Source: Irpex lacteus (taxonomy: Eukaryota; Basidiomycota; Agaricomycetes; Polyporales; Irpicaceae). Taken from it: a stretch of 29,893 nt of DNA. Position numbers and translations under genes: made by a program. The stretch covers positions 1-29,893 of the forward strand of contig MQVO02000110.1 in assembly GCA_001986395.2 (NCBI GenBank), in the 5' to 3' direction. The notes beneath the pieces are model-generated. The model ran no database searches. It was not told the DNA's origin and saw only the letters and a program-made list of their open reading frames with translations. Positions 16,263 to 25,024 of this stretch are shown here, one piece after another (the stretch's first letter is position 1; the number at the start of each line of letters is the position of its first letter).

Positions 16263-16475
16263 GATAAAATTCTTAACAAATTTGAAAATAAATTTGTTAA
16301 ATTCTATATCAAATATCAAGCTTTATTAGCTAAACTAACTTTAATATATGTACCTATATTAATACTTATGGGATTATTTACATTAGCTCATGGTATCCAT
16401 TTTATTCTTACACACCAGATTCCTTATGATTCTTTAGGGGTAGATTTACACAACTACATCTTTCCTAAAAAATAA
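16263..16475 (+). CDS. Shifted-frame C-terminal extension of the plasmid-type membrane protein
   Basis: Directly after the preceding stop, in another frame, the strand is open for 70 codons: DKILNKFENKFVKFYIKYQA, then a hydrophobic helix (LIYVPILILMGLFTLAHGIH) and FILTHQ to TAA. The helix followed by HGIHFI-THQ is the usual end of this plasmid protein family. It has no ATG start of its own near the junction. The frame is also open back into the end of the previous ORF, so the pair is best read as one gene split by a recent indel. Confidence 0.55.
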   Translation, partial: DKILNKFENKFVKFYIKYQALLAKLTLIYVPILILMGLFTLAHGIHFILTHQIPYDSLGVDLHNYIFPKK

Positions 16476-16919
16476 AATTAACTATACCCCCTACATTCAC
16501 CCTTTATTTTATTATAAAAATTAAGAGGTAAATGGAAAAAATATAGTTAAAATTAATTCTATTATTCTAAATTATTTTTATAACCCCCTGTCTCCATCTT
16601 AGATCAACATTCCACTGTATCCTTATTTCCTTTTGTTTTATGAATAAATAGGGGCAGTAAGACAATTTGGAGATTAGGCTAGAGCTAAAACGGGGGGACA
16701 AAGTTTAGTGTTTAGTGTACATACTCAGAGTTACACCTAGAATAATCGTATGATTATTACTCGTTTTTATTAAAAAAAGGAGAGACCAGGATACAAAAGA
16801 AATTAATTATAATTAAAGAAGAAAGAATAGAGTGTCCTCCCTCCAATTAACTCCCTCTCTCCTAAATTAAATTTGGGGGGAAGGGATAATTAAAATAAAT
16901 AAAATAAAATATATTAGAA
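16476..16919. other. Intergenic DNA before the rRNA segment
   Basis: Purine/pyrimidine-skewed, AT-rich; an attaaaaaaagg arm near 16768-16780. No gene seen. Confidence 0.5.
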
Positions 16920-17932
16920 AAGAAAGTGAATAAGATAATTTCGGTAAATGAACTCGGCAAAACATATTTACCACGTTCGTCAAAAGGAAATAATAAAGTA
17001 CATATCGCGCAACTGTTTACTAAAAACACAGCACTTTGCTAAAATGAAAATTATTGTATAAAGTGTGAGGTCTGCCCAATGCTTATTAATAAAGTATAAT
17101 ATTTAACGATATTATAATTAAAGTTTAAGTCAATGGCTATGAGAGTCATAATGTACCAAAATGCCTTGTCTACTAATTATAGTCTTGCAACAATGATAGA
17201 ATGATGCGATAACTGTATCTACCGAAATCTTAGTGAAATTGAATTAGCGGTGAAGATGCCGTTTTCCTAAAGTTAGACGAGAAGACCCTGTGCAGCTTTA
17301 CTATAGCCTAATTAGTTGTATCTATTTTATTCTCCTTTTAGAATATTAAGTAATATATTGATATATCTTTGAAATACTTAAATTAGAAATTATAGATACT
17401 GATCTTATTTGGTAATTAATTGATAATTATTTAAATTCTTAATTACGTTTAATATTATATTAAATATTAAATAAAAAAACATAAGAGACAGCTTTAGTCT
17501 GATAGTTTAAATGGGGCGTTGATTTCATAAAATGTAACTGAATATGACCATTTACAATTAAATTTATAAATATTAAATTTTGGTGAGATTAATGAAAAAT
17601 TCATTAATATTGTTAAAAATATTAAATTATATTAATATTAATAAAGATTAAATAATGTATAGTTAATCTGAAAGTGAAATCAGAGATATTATTGTTAAAA
17701 ATAATAAAAAGTAAGTAAAATAGTATAACTATGCAATAAATTTTGACTTACAAGTCGGAATTATACGTAAGTAGGGTATAGTGAACAGATCGTATTTATA
17801 GTAAAAGCGATCGATAACGAATAAAAGCTACGCCAGGGATAACAGCATGGTAACGCGAGAGAGTAGATATTGTAAGCGTTGTTCGTGACCTTGATGTCGA
17901 CTCAACCTATCCTATTGGTCGTATAAGCTAAA
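16920..17932 (+). rRNA. rnl: Large-subunit rRNA, domain V segment
   Basis: Contains landmark 23S-like sequences in order: cggtaaatgaactcggcaaa, ttactaaaaacacagcactt, agacgagaagaccctgtgca, gtgaacagatcgtatttata, acgccagggataaca and gatgtcgactcaacctatcc. These line the peptidyl-transferase centre of the mitochondrial ribosome. AT-rich insertions expand the variable helices (17330-17720). The similarity ends at 17932, just after the A-site helix; the domain VI sarcin-ricin loop (agtacgagaggacc) is not found downstream, and domains I-IV are not found upstream in the window. It is a separate exon or piece of a split rRNA gene, or a partial copy. It lies on the strand opposite to the core protein genes. 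Confidence 0.88.
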
Positions 17933-18118
17933 ATAAATTTAATATTAATTTGAAATAAAGGTTTATAAGAACCTATAAAAATAGATAAATAAAAGAAGAG
18001 AATTAAGAGATATTAATATAAATAGATTTAATTAAATAATTATAATTATTATTATTATAATAAGGAAATAAAGTATAAACTAAAAAATTTACTTCTTATA
18101 CTTCCTTATTATTTATAA
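17933..18118. other. AT-rich spacer
   Basis: A long imperfect A/T inverted repeat (about 18028-18062) and nothing coding. Confidence 0.5.
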
Positions 18119-18484
18119 CTAAATAAACTTTAAACTATTAAATATTTTTCAGTAAGGATTATCAGTATCATTAATCTGGTATTCTAAATAGCTATAACGG
18201 TTTATCGCAACATTACTATTATTAGAACTGTCACAACTTTTACATTTTTCTATTAAGAATTCTTTGTCTTTAAGATCCTTTCCAGAATATCAAGTTTTAC
18301 CTTTTTTATCTTCAAATTTATTAATATCGGCATCTGTAGATACTCAAGTATAAGCACTGTGTCAGCTTCTTTTGCAATTTAAGCATTTTCACTGACCAAA
18401 ATATCTTCCATATTCAATACCATCTATTAATTCAGTTTTTAAGGGTCTAATATATAATTCATTATTATTTCTTTTTATTTTCAT
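18119..18484 (-). CDS. Candidate 3CxxC-type zinc-finger protein (needs TGA = Trp)
   Basis: From ATG at 18484 the minus strand reads 121 codons if five TGA codons mean Trp. The core is YGRYFGQWKCLNCKRSWHSA, then YTWVSTDADIN, a spacer, and EKCKSCDSSN. The order FG-x-W-x-C-x2-C-x3-W-x2-A-x2-W with a later C-x2-C fits the 3CxxC zinc-binding domain of eukaryotic nuclear-encoded proteins; I am inferring this from the spacing. Without UGA decoding it stops after FGQ. The TGA codons fall at the aromatic positions expected for the domain, so they are real Trp sites. It is divergent from, and overlaps by 34 bp, the proline-rich ORF. The start codon is the first ATG in frame. Confidence 0.5.
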
Positions 18485-19122
18485 GGTTTGTACATATTTT
18501 TGATGACTATATAATCCCAAAACCTCCGGTAGAACCATCAGGAGGAGATTATAAAGTATGGAAATGGGGTGAAGGTTCCTATGACAATAGACCAATAAAC
18601 CCAAATCCATTTTCTAAAGATACACTTGAAAAATATCCTACTCCAAGATATGAAACTTATGATTATAATCCTTATAATACAGTATATAATCAAAGAGCAG
18701 GATGGACATTTTATGATATAGCTTGGTATACTGGTATAGCTCTTTCAGTAGTAGCAGTAGCAGGATTAATATATATAATTTCAAATGGAACTTTAGCAGA
18801 TTATATTGCAGGTTCTAACTCTAATAATAATCCAGCTAATCCACCTAATCCACCTAATCCACCTTCACCACCTTCACCTGTAGATGCTACTGATATAATT
18901 ATTCAAGATAATAGAACCCCCGGTGCTATAACTTTATTAGGTTATAGAATTTCAAATTCTCTTTCTACTATAGGATCATACTTAAATCCTTATAACTATT
19001 ATACTCCACAACATATAGAAAATAGAGAATTTACAAATTTTTTACAAAGACAATACTCAATGAATACTGCAGATAGAAGTATATATCCATTTACAGAAAT
19101 AAATCCATACCCAAAAAACTAA
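18451..19122 (+). pseudogene. Proline-rich single-span membrane ORF, truncated at both ends
   Basis: The frame is open for 223 codons but has no ATG near its start; upstream it runs to a stop at 18448. Readable content: PKPPVEPSGGDYKVWKWGEG, PTPRYETYDYNPYNTVY, a transmembrane helix (IAWYTGIALSVVAVAGLIYI), the repeat (NPP)n-SPPSP, and a polar tail rich in Tyr, Asn and Pro. All four Trp codons are TGG. The last codons (PKN, TAA) come from the hairpin element at 19110-19190, so the natural C-terminus is lost. The layout resembles other plasmid-type mitochondrial ORFs; function unknown. Confidence 0.55.
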
Positions 19123-19190
19123 TTGTTTCATCCGCAATTATTAAAATTTAATTAAATTAAATTTTAATTAGAGCCTAGTTTTGGGGGTGG
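19110..19190. repeat. Hairpin element, long form, with TA flanks, joining two broken genes
   Basis: cccaaaaaactaattgtttc, tccgcaattatt, the aaatttaattaaattaaatt block, then gagcctagttttggggg. TA at 19108-19109 and 19191-19192. The proline-rich ORF enters from the left and the GIY-YIG gene from the right; both end inside it. Confidence 0.85.
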
Positions 19191-19719
19191 TATTATTTTT
19201 AGCCATTCTTTCTAAATGATCTTCAGATAATTTTCGATCTAACATAATCTCTCTTTTAAACTTCAGGACTTCTTCGGATTCATTTCTACTTTTGGAAGCT
19301 TCACTCATAAGTTTAAGAGAGGCTTCGCTATGTTTGTATCCCAAATTAGACCCAGCTATTTTTAATATATTGTATTCGGGATTTAATTTATCTATGTAGA
19401 ATTGCTCTCTATCTAGTACTATTAAAATAGGACAATATTCTAAAATTTCTAATCTAAACCCTGCATAACCATCTTTTAAAAGAGCCTTACAAATAAGAGA
19501 TGCACCTCTCTTACTGCTTGACAAATAGCTATGATTAAAGTATCATCTAAATCTATCATCCTGCATAGTAGAAGAACCTACATAACTTTTTCCTGAATCT
19601 TTGTGAACTCAACGGTAAACACCAGATTTACCTTTATTTTGTTTAACGATCAATCCTTTATGTTCATCAGGATTAGTATAAATTACAACAGGTTCAAGTT
19701 AAGATGAAGAAGTAGACAT
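19168..19719 (-). pseudogene. GIY-YIG homing endonuclease, nearly complete domain
   Basis: From ATG at 19719: MSTSSS, an in-frame TAA, then VVIYTNPDEHKGLIV, SGVYRWVHKDSGKSYVGSS (GIY-YIG signature), DDRFRWYFNH with the catalytic Arg, LLKDGYAGFRLEILEYC, REQFYIDKLNPEYN with the catalytic Glu, and AGSNLGYKHSEASLKLMSEA (NUMOD3-type DNA-binding helix). Two Trp codons are TGA (RWVHK, RWYF). The family cuts intronless alleles to spread group I introns. The early stop, the TGA codons and the tail that ends inside a hairpin element mean it is inactive here. Confidence 0.8.
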
Positions 19720-19989
19720 AGTTCTTATGTTTATTTCCCCATTAAAGTGTGTTTTATCCTTTTTAAAAAGATATTTAAATTGGGATTCTCCCTCCCCTAA
19801 ACTTATATTACTATTTAATTCAATTATGAGGTATCCGGGTAAGTCCTAGGCGTATACCACAGTATTTTAGTTTACTAATTTAAACAAATATTTTCCTTTA
19901 AAAGCATTAGTTCTATTTTCTTTTAAATATAAAGATATACTGGGTTGCTTCGGACTCGATATTAACCATCCACTTATTGTCATGTTAGA

Positions 19990-20570
19990 CAACTTAAACT
20001 AATTTAAAAAGATAAATACCTCTAAACGGAGTAGTACGTTTCCTACTTCCCTTTTTTTTTTTATTTAAAAAAAAAGGATAAACAGAAATACTTGACTGTG
20101 GAATACCCTGTGCTTCACCTGCTGAATTAATCGAAGAATAAATCATAACTTCATTTGTCTAAATATTAGTAACCTCTATAGTTTTACAGTTTTGTTTAAT
20201 GGAGTCTGAATCTATTTTTGAAAAAATGTACCCTTTAATGGTACTAACTTGCCCATTTGTAGACTCAGACTTGTTATTATTTAAATAGTTTAAAAGTCGT
20301 CTAGGAGATATACCCAAAAATTGATATGCGGCTTTCATCGTAGAGAATTGTTTGGTAATCCCTGTAACACTGTTAGTTAATTCTACAGCCTGTTTTGAAT
20401 TAGTTAGACTAGTGGCAGAAGAGGAATCTAAACTAGATGTAGCTTTAGTAATCATATAACCTTTGTATGGCTTATTATTAACTAAATACCTTTTCACAGT
20501 AGTCATATGAACACCTAAAAACAGGGCAGCCTGTATCAAAGAAGTAAATTCTTTATTCTCTCCTGTTTCG
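19990..20570 (-). pseudogene. NUMOD-type DNA-binding tail of a GIY-YIG endonuclease, broken by a T/A hairpin
   Basis: The readable frame 20159-20539 contains ALFLGVHMTTVKRYLVNNKP, YKGYMITK, FSTMKAAYQFLGISPRRLLN and KGYIFSK, tandem helix-turn-helix modules of intron endonucleases. After a TAA it continues in register with NEVMIYSSINSAGEAQGIPQ, SSISVY, is interrupted by a family II hairpin (20050-20080), and resumes with RKRTTPFRGIYLFKLV and stop, the usual C-terminus. The nuclease domain is missing; the 5' end meets the hairpin arm at 20572. Confidence 0.6.
20050..20080. repeat. T/A hairpin (family II) inside an endonuclease gene
   Basis: cccttttttttttttattta, then aaaaaaaaagg. It splits the C-terminal coding sequence of the NUMOD-type gene. 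Confidence 0.7.
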
Positions 20571-20571
20571 A

Positions 20572-20598
20572 TATTAGAAAGAATTAGTTTTTTGGAGG
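20572..20598 (+). repeat. Hairpin element, right arm
   Basis: attagaaagaattagttttt, ttggag. No left arm; it marks the 5' break of the NUMOD gene. Confidence 0.6.
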
Positions 20599-20871
20599 AG
20601 TATTAGAATTAGTATTACACTATTAATTGAGATTGGTAAGTAAATGGTTGTAGTAAACTTTAGTAGTTTAATTAATTTTACAAAGATATTAACTTTTATG
20701 ACTATTATTAACTATTACTTACACAAAACCACTCTTAGGTTAAACTTAATAACTTCACTAACAGGTTATACTGCGTTTACATTTAAGTCTGCGATTACCG
20801 TTATCTGACTATAATTAGTAGATTATTAGTAGTTAAAATAATAAAAATATTATAAAATTATTTTAACAATA
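20599..20871. other. AT-rich spacer
   Basis: No gene seen. Confidence 0.5.
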
Positions 20872-20919
20872 CCCCAAAAAACTAGTTAGAATTAATTATA
20901 ATTCCGAGTGTTTTTAAGG
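20872..20919. repeat. Hairpin element, short form, with TA flanks
   Basis: ccccaaaaaactagttagaa ... attccgagtgtttttaagg, flanked by TA at 20870-20871 and 20920-20921. Confidence 0.8.
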
Positions 20920-20999
20920 TACAGGATCTTTTTATTTAGATTTAGTAGTAGAATAGGAAAGGAATTTATTTTATTTTAATTTGGGGGGAAGGGTATATT

Positions 21000-21448
21000 C
21001 TTATATTTTAGTTAAAACTACACATAAATCTAAAGGTGCTGTAGCTAAACTATTAAATGTACAATATAGAATTATAACTAATCATATAGATAAGTGAATT
21101 AAAGGAGGTATTAATGGAAATTATATATTTAGTTCTGAATTAGATACTATAGAGTTAGAAAAGTTATTGGAAATATCTTCATTAAGGAAATTTAATAATA
21201 ATAGAGTATGGGTTTATAATGCCTCTACTTTAAAACTAATATCAGACTCATTTAGTAGTATGCAAAAAGCTGCAGACTACTTTAAGGTGGATTACAGATC
21301 TATATTAAATCACTTGGATACTAACTTAGCTACTATCCTTTTTTTAATAAAAAAAAAGGGAAGGTGGAAAATCTGTATTTTTGTTTGGGGGGTTAACTTA
21401 GATAATTATATATTATATTTATTTATATTATTACATCTAACTTTATAA
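21000..21448 (+). pseudogene. Endonuclease NUMOD tail, interrupted by a T/A hairpin
   Basis: With TGA as Trp the plus strand reads THKSKGAVAKLLNVQYRIIT, NHIDKWIKGGINGNYIFSSE, then VWVYNASTLKLISDSFSSMQ, AADYFKVDYRSILNHLDTN, a family II hairpin at 21339-21360, and GKGGKSVFLFGGL. These are NUMOD1-like modules and the typical closing of intron GIY-YIG proteins. The Trp of DKW is TGA. The nuclease domain is absent. The minus-strand gene at 19990-20570 is a distinct relative. Confidence 0.6.
21339..21360. repeat. T/A hairpin (family II) inside an endonuclease gene
   Basis: cctttttttaataaaaaaaagg separates LATI from GKSVFLF of the NUMOD tail. Confidence 0.75.
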
Positions 21449-22230
21449 TAATTCATACTATTATTTTAATAATCCTTAGTTAATATTAAACTAATTTACT
21501 ATTACTTTATTACTATTTTATTATTTATTACTTATTATTTCTTAGATTACTTATTCTTATTTATCAAAGTTAGTAAATAGAATAATTTTATCAAAGTACT
21601 CTTAATTAAATAAAATAATCTAATTGAACTCTACTAATATTTTCAAGGATCTAGATTCTTTAATTTTACTCATTAGGTATAGTTACTTTCACATTAATTC
21701 TATATAATCTAAGTTAAAGTATTAATTGATAGAAATAACTAAGGAAATAATATTAGATAATAAAATACTCACTAAATCCTCATTATGTTAGTTGATAGTA
21801 AATGTCACTTTCGTGGGAGATAATATATGATTATTTTAATTTAATTAACCAGAAATGTAGCTTCACATGGAGTAAATAGAATAATCAGAGGATATTCTGA
21901 AATTGTAGGTAGAGCTGTAAATACTTATGAAGAAGAGAATATTCCCTGTTTGAAGATAAGAACAGTAACACTTTCAGTAATCTTACATTCAATCAACATT
22001 ATAATGATAGTGTTCTTAAGCCCTTACACAGTCAAATTCAACATGGATTCAGGTAAGGGAGAGGAACAGACACAGCCTGGAAAGCAACAAAAATTTACAT
22101 TTTTATTTTTTAATTTATTTACATTTTTAATCTGCATTATTATTATTTATATTTATATTTATATTTATTATGTAATATTAACTAAGTTACTTCATGGGGT
22201 TTATTAACTAATTTACTTCCTAAGGTTTAT
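21449..22230. other. Intergenic DNA with weak coding traces
   Basis: Mostly AT-rich. At 21850-22060 the plus strand has open runs (NVASHGVNRIIRGYSEIVGR; NSNTFSNLTFNQHYNDSVLK in another frame) with codon-like texture but no recognisable family. (TTTATA)n-like repeats at 22140-22170. Confidence 0.4.
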
Positions 22231-23013
22231 TTAGTGTAAATTTACAGCATCTTTAATGTATGAACATGTTAAGATTGTAAATACATAAGCTTGAATAAAT
22301 GAAACTGCTAATTCAAGTCCCATTATAGCTAAGAATAATCCAAATGGTAGTAAAGTAACTACAAACATTACTATTCCTGCTGCAAACATTTTATATAAGA
22401 ATGTTGATAATATTTTCATTAAAGTATGTCCTGCTACAACATTAGCAAAAAGTCTTATACCTAAAGAGAAAGCTCTAGCTAAATATGAAACAAATTCAAT
22501 TAATACTAATAAAGGTACTAAAGCTAAAGGTGTTCCAGAAGGCACAAAGAAAGAGAAGAAGGCTAATTTATGTCTAGCTAAACCTAATATAGTTACAGCA
22601 ACTAAAATAGTAAATGATAAACCTATAGATACCATTATTGATGTTGTAATAGTATATGAATAAGGTACATTACCTGTTAAATTTGCTATTAATATAAAAA
22701 AGAATAAAGAATATATAAAAGGTAAATATATTTCTTTACCTAATTGTTCTCTAACCATTGAGTTTATACTTGCATATGAACTATCTAATCCAATAGACCA
22801 TTTACTTGCTAATATTCTATTTTCGTTATTTCCATAGTAATGTAAAGCTACAATTATAGATAAGATAACTATTAAATATAAAGCTATATTAGTTAAATTT
22901 AATTGTATATAACCAAAAAGTGGTGCATTAAATCCAATTAAAGTTTTTACTTCAAATTGATCTAAAGGTGATAATATTTGTATTCTTTCTAAATTTATAA
23001 GTTGATTGATCAT
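22231..23013 (-). CDS. atp6: ATP synthase subunit a
   Basis: 260 residues, full length for fungi. Subunit a forms the proton half-channels of Fo in the inner membrane. The essential Arg is at position 187 in SLGIRLFANVVAGH. Other conserved parts: NLTGNVPYSY (111-120), LVLIEFVSYLARAFS (169-183) and a C-terminal QAYVFTILTCSYIKDA. At least five hydrophobic helices can be seen. The single Trp (KWSIGLD) is TGG. ATG at 23013; stop at 22231-22233. A long-form hairpin element lies about 60 bp upstream of the start, possibly in its leader. No intron or frameshift. Confidence 0.95.
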   Translation of the reverse strand: MINQLINLERIQILSPLDQFEVKTLIGFNAPLFGYIQLNLTNIALYLIVILSIIVALHYYGNNENRILASKWSIGLDSSYASINSMVREQLGKEIYLPFIYSLFFFILIANLTGNVPYSYTITTSIMVSIGLSFTILVAVTILGLARHKLAFFSFFVPSGTPLALVPLLVLIEFVSYLARAFSLGIRLFANVVAGHTLMKILSTFLYKMFAAGIVMFVVTLLPFGLFLAIMGLELAVSFIQAYVFTILTCSYIKDAVNLH

Positions 23014-23072
23014 TTAGATTTTGAATTTTAATTTTTCTTTTTATTAAATTCTAATTTAGCTAAAGTGAAATA

Positions 23073-23182
23073 GACCCCAAAAAACTAGTATCCCCGTGGG
23101 CTAAGGCTAACAATTATTTATCCCGCGATTATTAAAATTTAATTAAATTAAATTTTAATTAGACCCTAGTGTTTTTTGGGGA
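23073..23182. repeat. Hairpin element, long form with extra GC insert
   Basis: accccaaaaaactag, an additional tccccgtgggctaaggc, then tatcccgcgattatt, the aaatttaattaaattaaatt block and ccctagtgttttttgggg. TA lies close to both ends (23071-23072, 23183-23184). It is in the atp6 upstream region. Confidence 0.85.
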
Positions 23183-23184
23183 TA

Positions 23185-23450
23185 GGTATATTAATTAATA
23201 CGTATTAATTATATAGGATTGATTTCTATTTACCCCTACTTATTCTTTTGATTAAAAAATAAAAAAGAATAAATATAAATAGTGACCACGCCCACAAAGT
23301 GGATAGTGGTTGTATAGAACTAATAAAAAGGGAATACTATTGTTTACTATTTATTGGCTTTATAGATTATCAGTTACAATAATCTTTTTTATTTTACCAT
23401 TAATAAAAAAGGATAAATAAATTTATTTATCCGGCTTATAATTATTTAAT
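23185..23450. other. Spacer with short palindromes
   Basis: ttaattaatacgtattaatta (23190-23210) is a perfect palindrome centred on acgt; ccacgcccacaaagtggatagtgg (23284-23308) is a GC-rich stem related to the island at 6955-7080. No gene. Confidence 0.5.
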
Positions 23451-23537
23451 CGGGCACTGTGAGATTTGAACTCACGACTTTGAAAAAAGTACTTGTTTTC
23501 AAGACAAGCGCCATAAACCAGACTCGACCAAGTACCC
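23451..23537 (-). tRNA. trnS(uga): tRNA-Ser (UGA)
   Basis: Acceptor GGGTACT pairs with AGTGCCC, discriminator G. The anticodon arm CTTGT-CTTGAAA-ACAAG gives UGA. A long variable arm (TACTTTTTTCAAAGTC) is as expected for Ser. T arm GTGAG-TTCAAAT-CTCAC. Confidence 0.92.
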
Positions 23538-23573
23538 TTATTTTAATAATAAGGCAGACAAGAAAAAAATAAT

Positions 23574-23646
23574 TAAGACCGCATGGAATCGAACCATAAT
23601 CTGTTCCATTATGAGCGGAATGCATTACCTATTATGCTACAGTCTT
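23574..23646 (-). tRNA. trnM(cau): tRNA-Met (CAU), copy 2
   Basis: Acceptor AAGACTG pairs with CGGTCTT, discriminator A. The anticodon arm TTCCG-CTCATAA-TGGAA gives CAU. T arm ATGG-TTCGATT-CCAT. Differs clearly from copy 1, so the two likely divide initiator and elongator roles. Confidence 0.88.
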
Positions 23647-23760
23647 AGTTTAATAAAGTAATTATTTTTTTAGTTTTATTTACTCTTTTTCTTTTTGCCC
23701 TTTATCCTTTTTTTAATTAAAAAAAGAAATAAAATAAATATGTAGTAAATTTTTCCCATC

Positions 23761-23843
23761 TGAGCAGTAAAGGAATCGAACCTTTTGCGGCGTAAGCCAA
23801 TTCTTTTACAGAGAACCACCATTACCAATCGGATCACCTGCCC
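23761..23843 (-). tRNA. trnY(gua): tRNA-Tyr (GUA)
   Basis: Acceptor GGGCAGG pairs with ACTGCTC (one terminal mismatch), discriminator A. The anticodon arm GTTCT-CTGTAAA-AGAAT gives GUA. Long variable arm; T arm AAAGG-TTCGATT-CCTTT. Confidence 0.88.
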
Positions 23844-23885
23844 TATTTTTAGTTAAATATTATCTAAATTTTTATTATATACCCT

Positions 23886-23978
23886 CCCCCAAAAAACTAA
23901 TTATTTATAGGACCCAACCAAAAAAACTAATTATTTCTAATTCCTAGTTTTTGGGGATTGGACTAGTTTTTTTGGGGA
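23886..23978. repeat. Nested hairpin elements (outer)
   Basis: Outer arms cccccaaaaaactaattatt at the left and gactagtttttttgggg at the right. A complete second element occupies 23913-23957. Confidence 0.85.
23913..23957. repeat. Hairpin element, short form (inner of a nested pair)
   Basis: aaccaaaaaaactaattatt ... ctaattcctagtttttgggg, lying between the two arms of the outer element. Confidence 0.85.
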
Positions 23979-24115
23979 TTTATTAATTTAAATAATTAAA
24001 AGCTGATTGCTGCATTAATCTTGTCCGATTTACCATTCATAGCGAGAAATTGACTCTGTTTAGCTAGAGAAGCTATTTTTAACGGATGGTACTATTTCAG
24101 AGAAAGAAAGGACTA

Positions 24116-24206
24116 ACCATAAAACTAGTTATAATTAATTATCCCGCAATTATTAAAATTTAATTAAATTAAATTTTAATTAGAGCCTAGTTTTTTTGGG
24201 GTTGGG
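24116..24206. repeat. Hairpin element, long form
   Basis: accataaaactagttataat, tatcccgcaattatt, the aaatttaattaaattaaatt block, gagcctagtttttttgggg. Very close in sequence to the member at 9117-9204. Confidence 0.9.
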
Positions 24207-24655
24207 TAAAATTAATGCAATTTAATAGAAACCCCTCGAAGGAAAATATAACTTCTTTTAAAGTTAAAATTATTTTTTTTACATTTTGGTTTAAGATTTA
24301 AGAAATAAAACTTATGTTTTCATTTCGGAAAAAGATTTAACTTGGGAGTAACTCATTTCAGGTTTGCTTTAATTTTACAGACAAAAGGTACAAATGCCAA
24401 TGGCAGCATGCAACACATGACAAATTATGCATCCAAAATAAAGCACAGAGTATCTAAGCTTGATCGGCTGGGGGTACCGCTTTATCTTATACCTAGGATA
24501 CGGATGTTGTTATCCTTTTTTAATTTAAAAAAAAAAGGAAGGGTTGAGAAACTAACAGTTACCAAATATCTTCCACAAATAACCTATGAAAAAAGTTATT
24601 AAAATTAATAAATAATTAAAATTTGAATATATTTAATTCAACGGGGGTATAAAAT
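24207..24655. other. Spacer containing an unrecognised ORF and a T/A hairpin
   Basis: The plus strand at 24342-24602 is open (QTKGTNANGSMQHMTNYASK, KLDRLGVPLYLIP) but a family II hairpin (24511-24539) runs through its second half and adds FFNLKKKG. No family recognised; possibly a decayed intron ORF. Confidence 0.35.
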
Positions 24656-25024
24656 TTAATTAGATTGTTCGTTTAAACCTGTGAATTTAATTGCTCCAGA
24701 TCCTATTTCAAGTACAAATCCTATAGTTAATACTACAAAAAAGATAAGTGCTACTGAGAAACCAAAAGTACCAACTTGATATAAAGAAACAGCAATAGGG
24801 AATAGAAGTAAAATTTCCAGATCAAAAACTAAGAAAAGAATAGCTACTAAATAAAATTGAATTTGGAAAGTAGATCTTGTTTGCCCTGGGATTGCATTGT
24901 AACCACACTCATATGCAGATACTTTATTTTCATAAGGTACATGAGGTGCTAGTAAAAGATTTAGAGCTAATAATATTAAAGATAAAACAGGCACAAAAAT
25001 AAATAACATAATAATATTGTTCAT
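24656..25024 (-). CDS. nad3: NADH dehydrogenase subunit 3
   Basis: 122 residues, normal length. This complex I membrane subunit carries the conserved loop YECGYNAIPGQTRSTFQIQF (about 38-57), whose Cys sits near the quinone channel, followed by FYLVAILFLVFDLEILLLFP. Three hydrophobic helices. The ATG (25022-25024) abuts the nad2 stop codon (25025-25027) with no gap, so the two are surely co-transcribed, as in most fungi. No Trp codons. Confidence 0.96.
   Translation of the reverse strand: MNNIIMLFIFVPVLSLILLALNLLLAPHVPYENKVSAYECGYNAIPGQTRSTFQIQFYLVAILFLVFDLEILLLFPIAVSLYQVGTFGFSVALIFFVVLTIGFVLEIGSGAIKFTGLNEQSN

Noticed and set aside
18389..18610. Minus-strand ORF of 73 codons
   Set aside because: It overlaps both the zinc-finger frame and the antisense of the proline-rich ORF. 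The zinc-finger frame (with TGA as Trp) explains the region better.
21950..22207. Plus-strand ORF of 85 codons
   Set aside because: Its second half is TTTATA-repeat translation (IYIYIYIY) and its start has no support.
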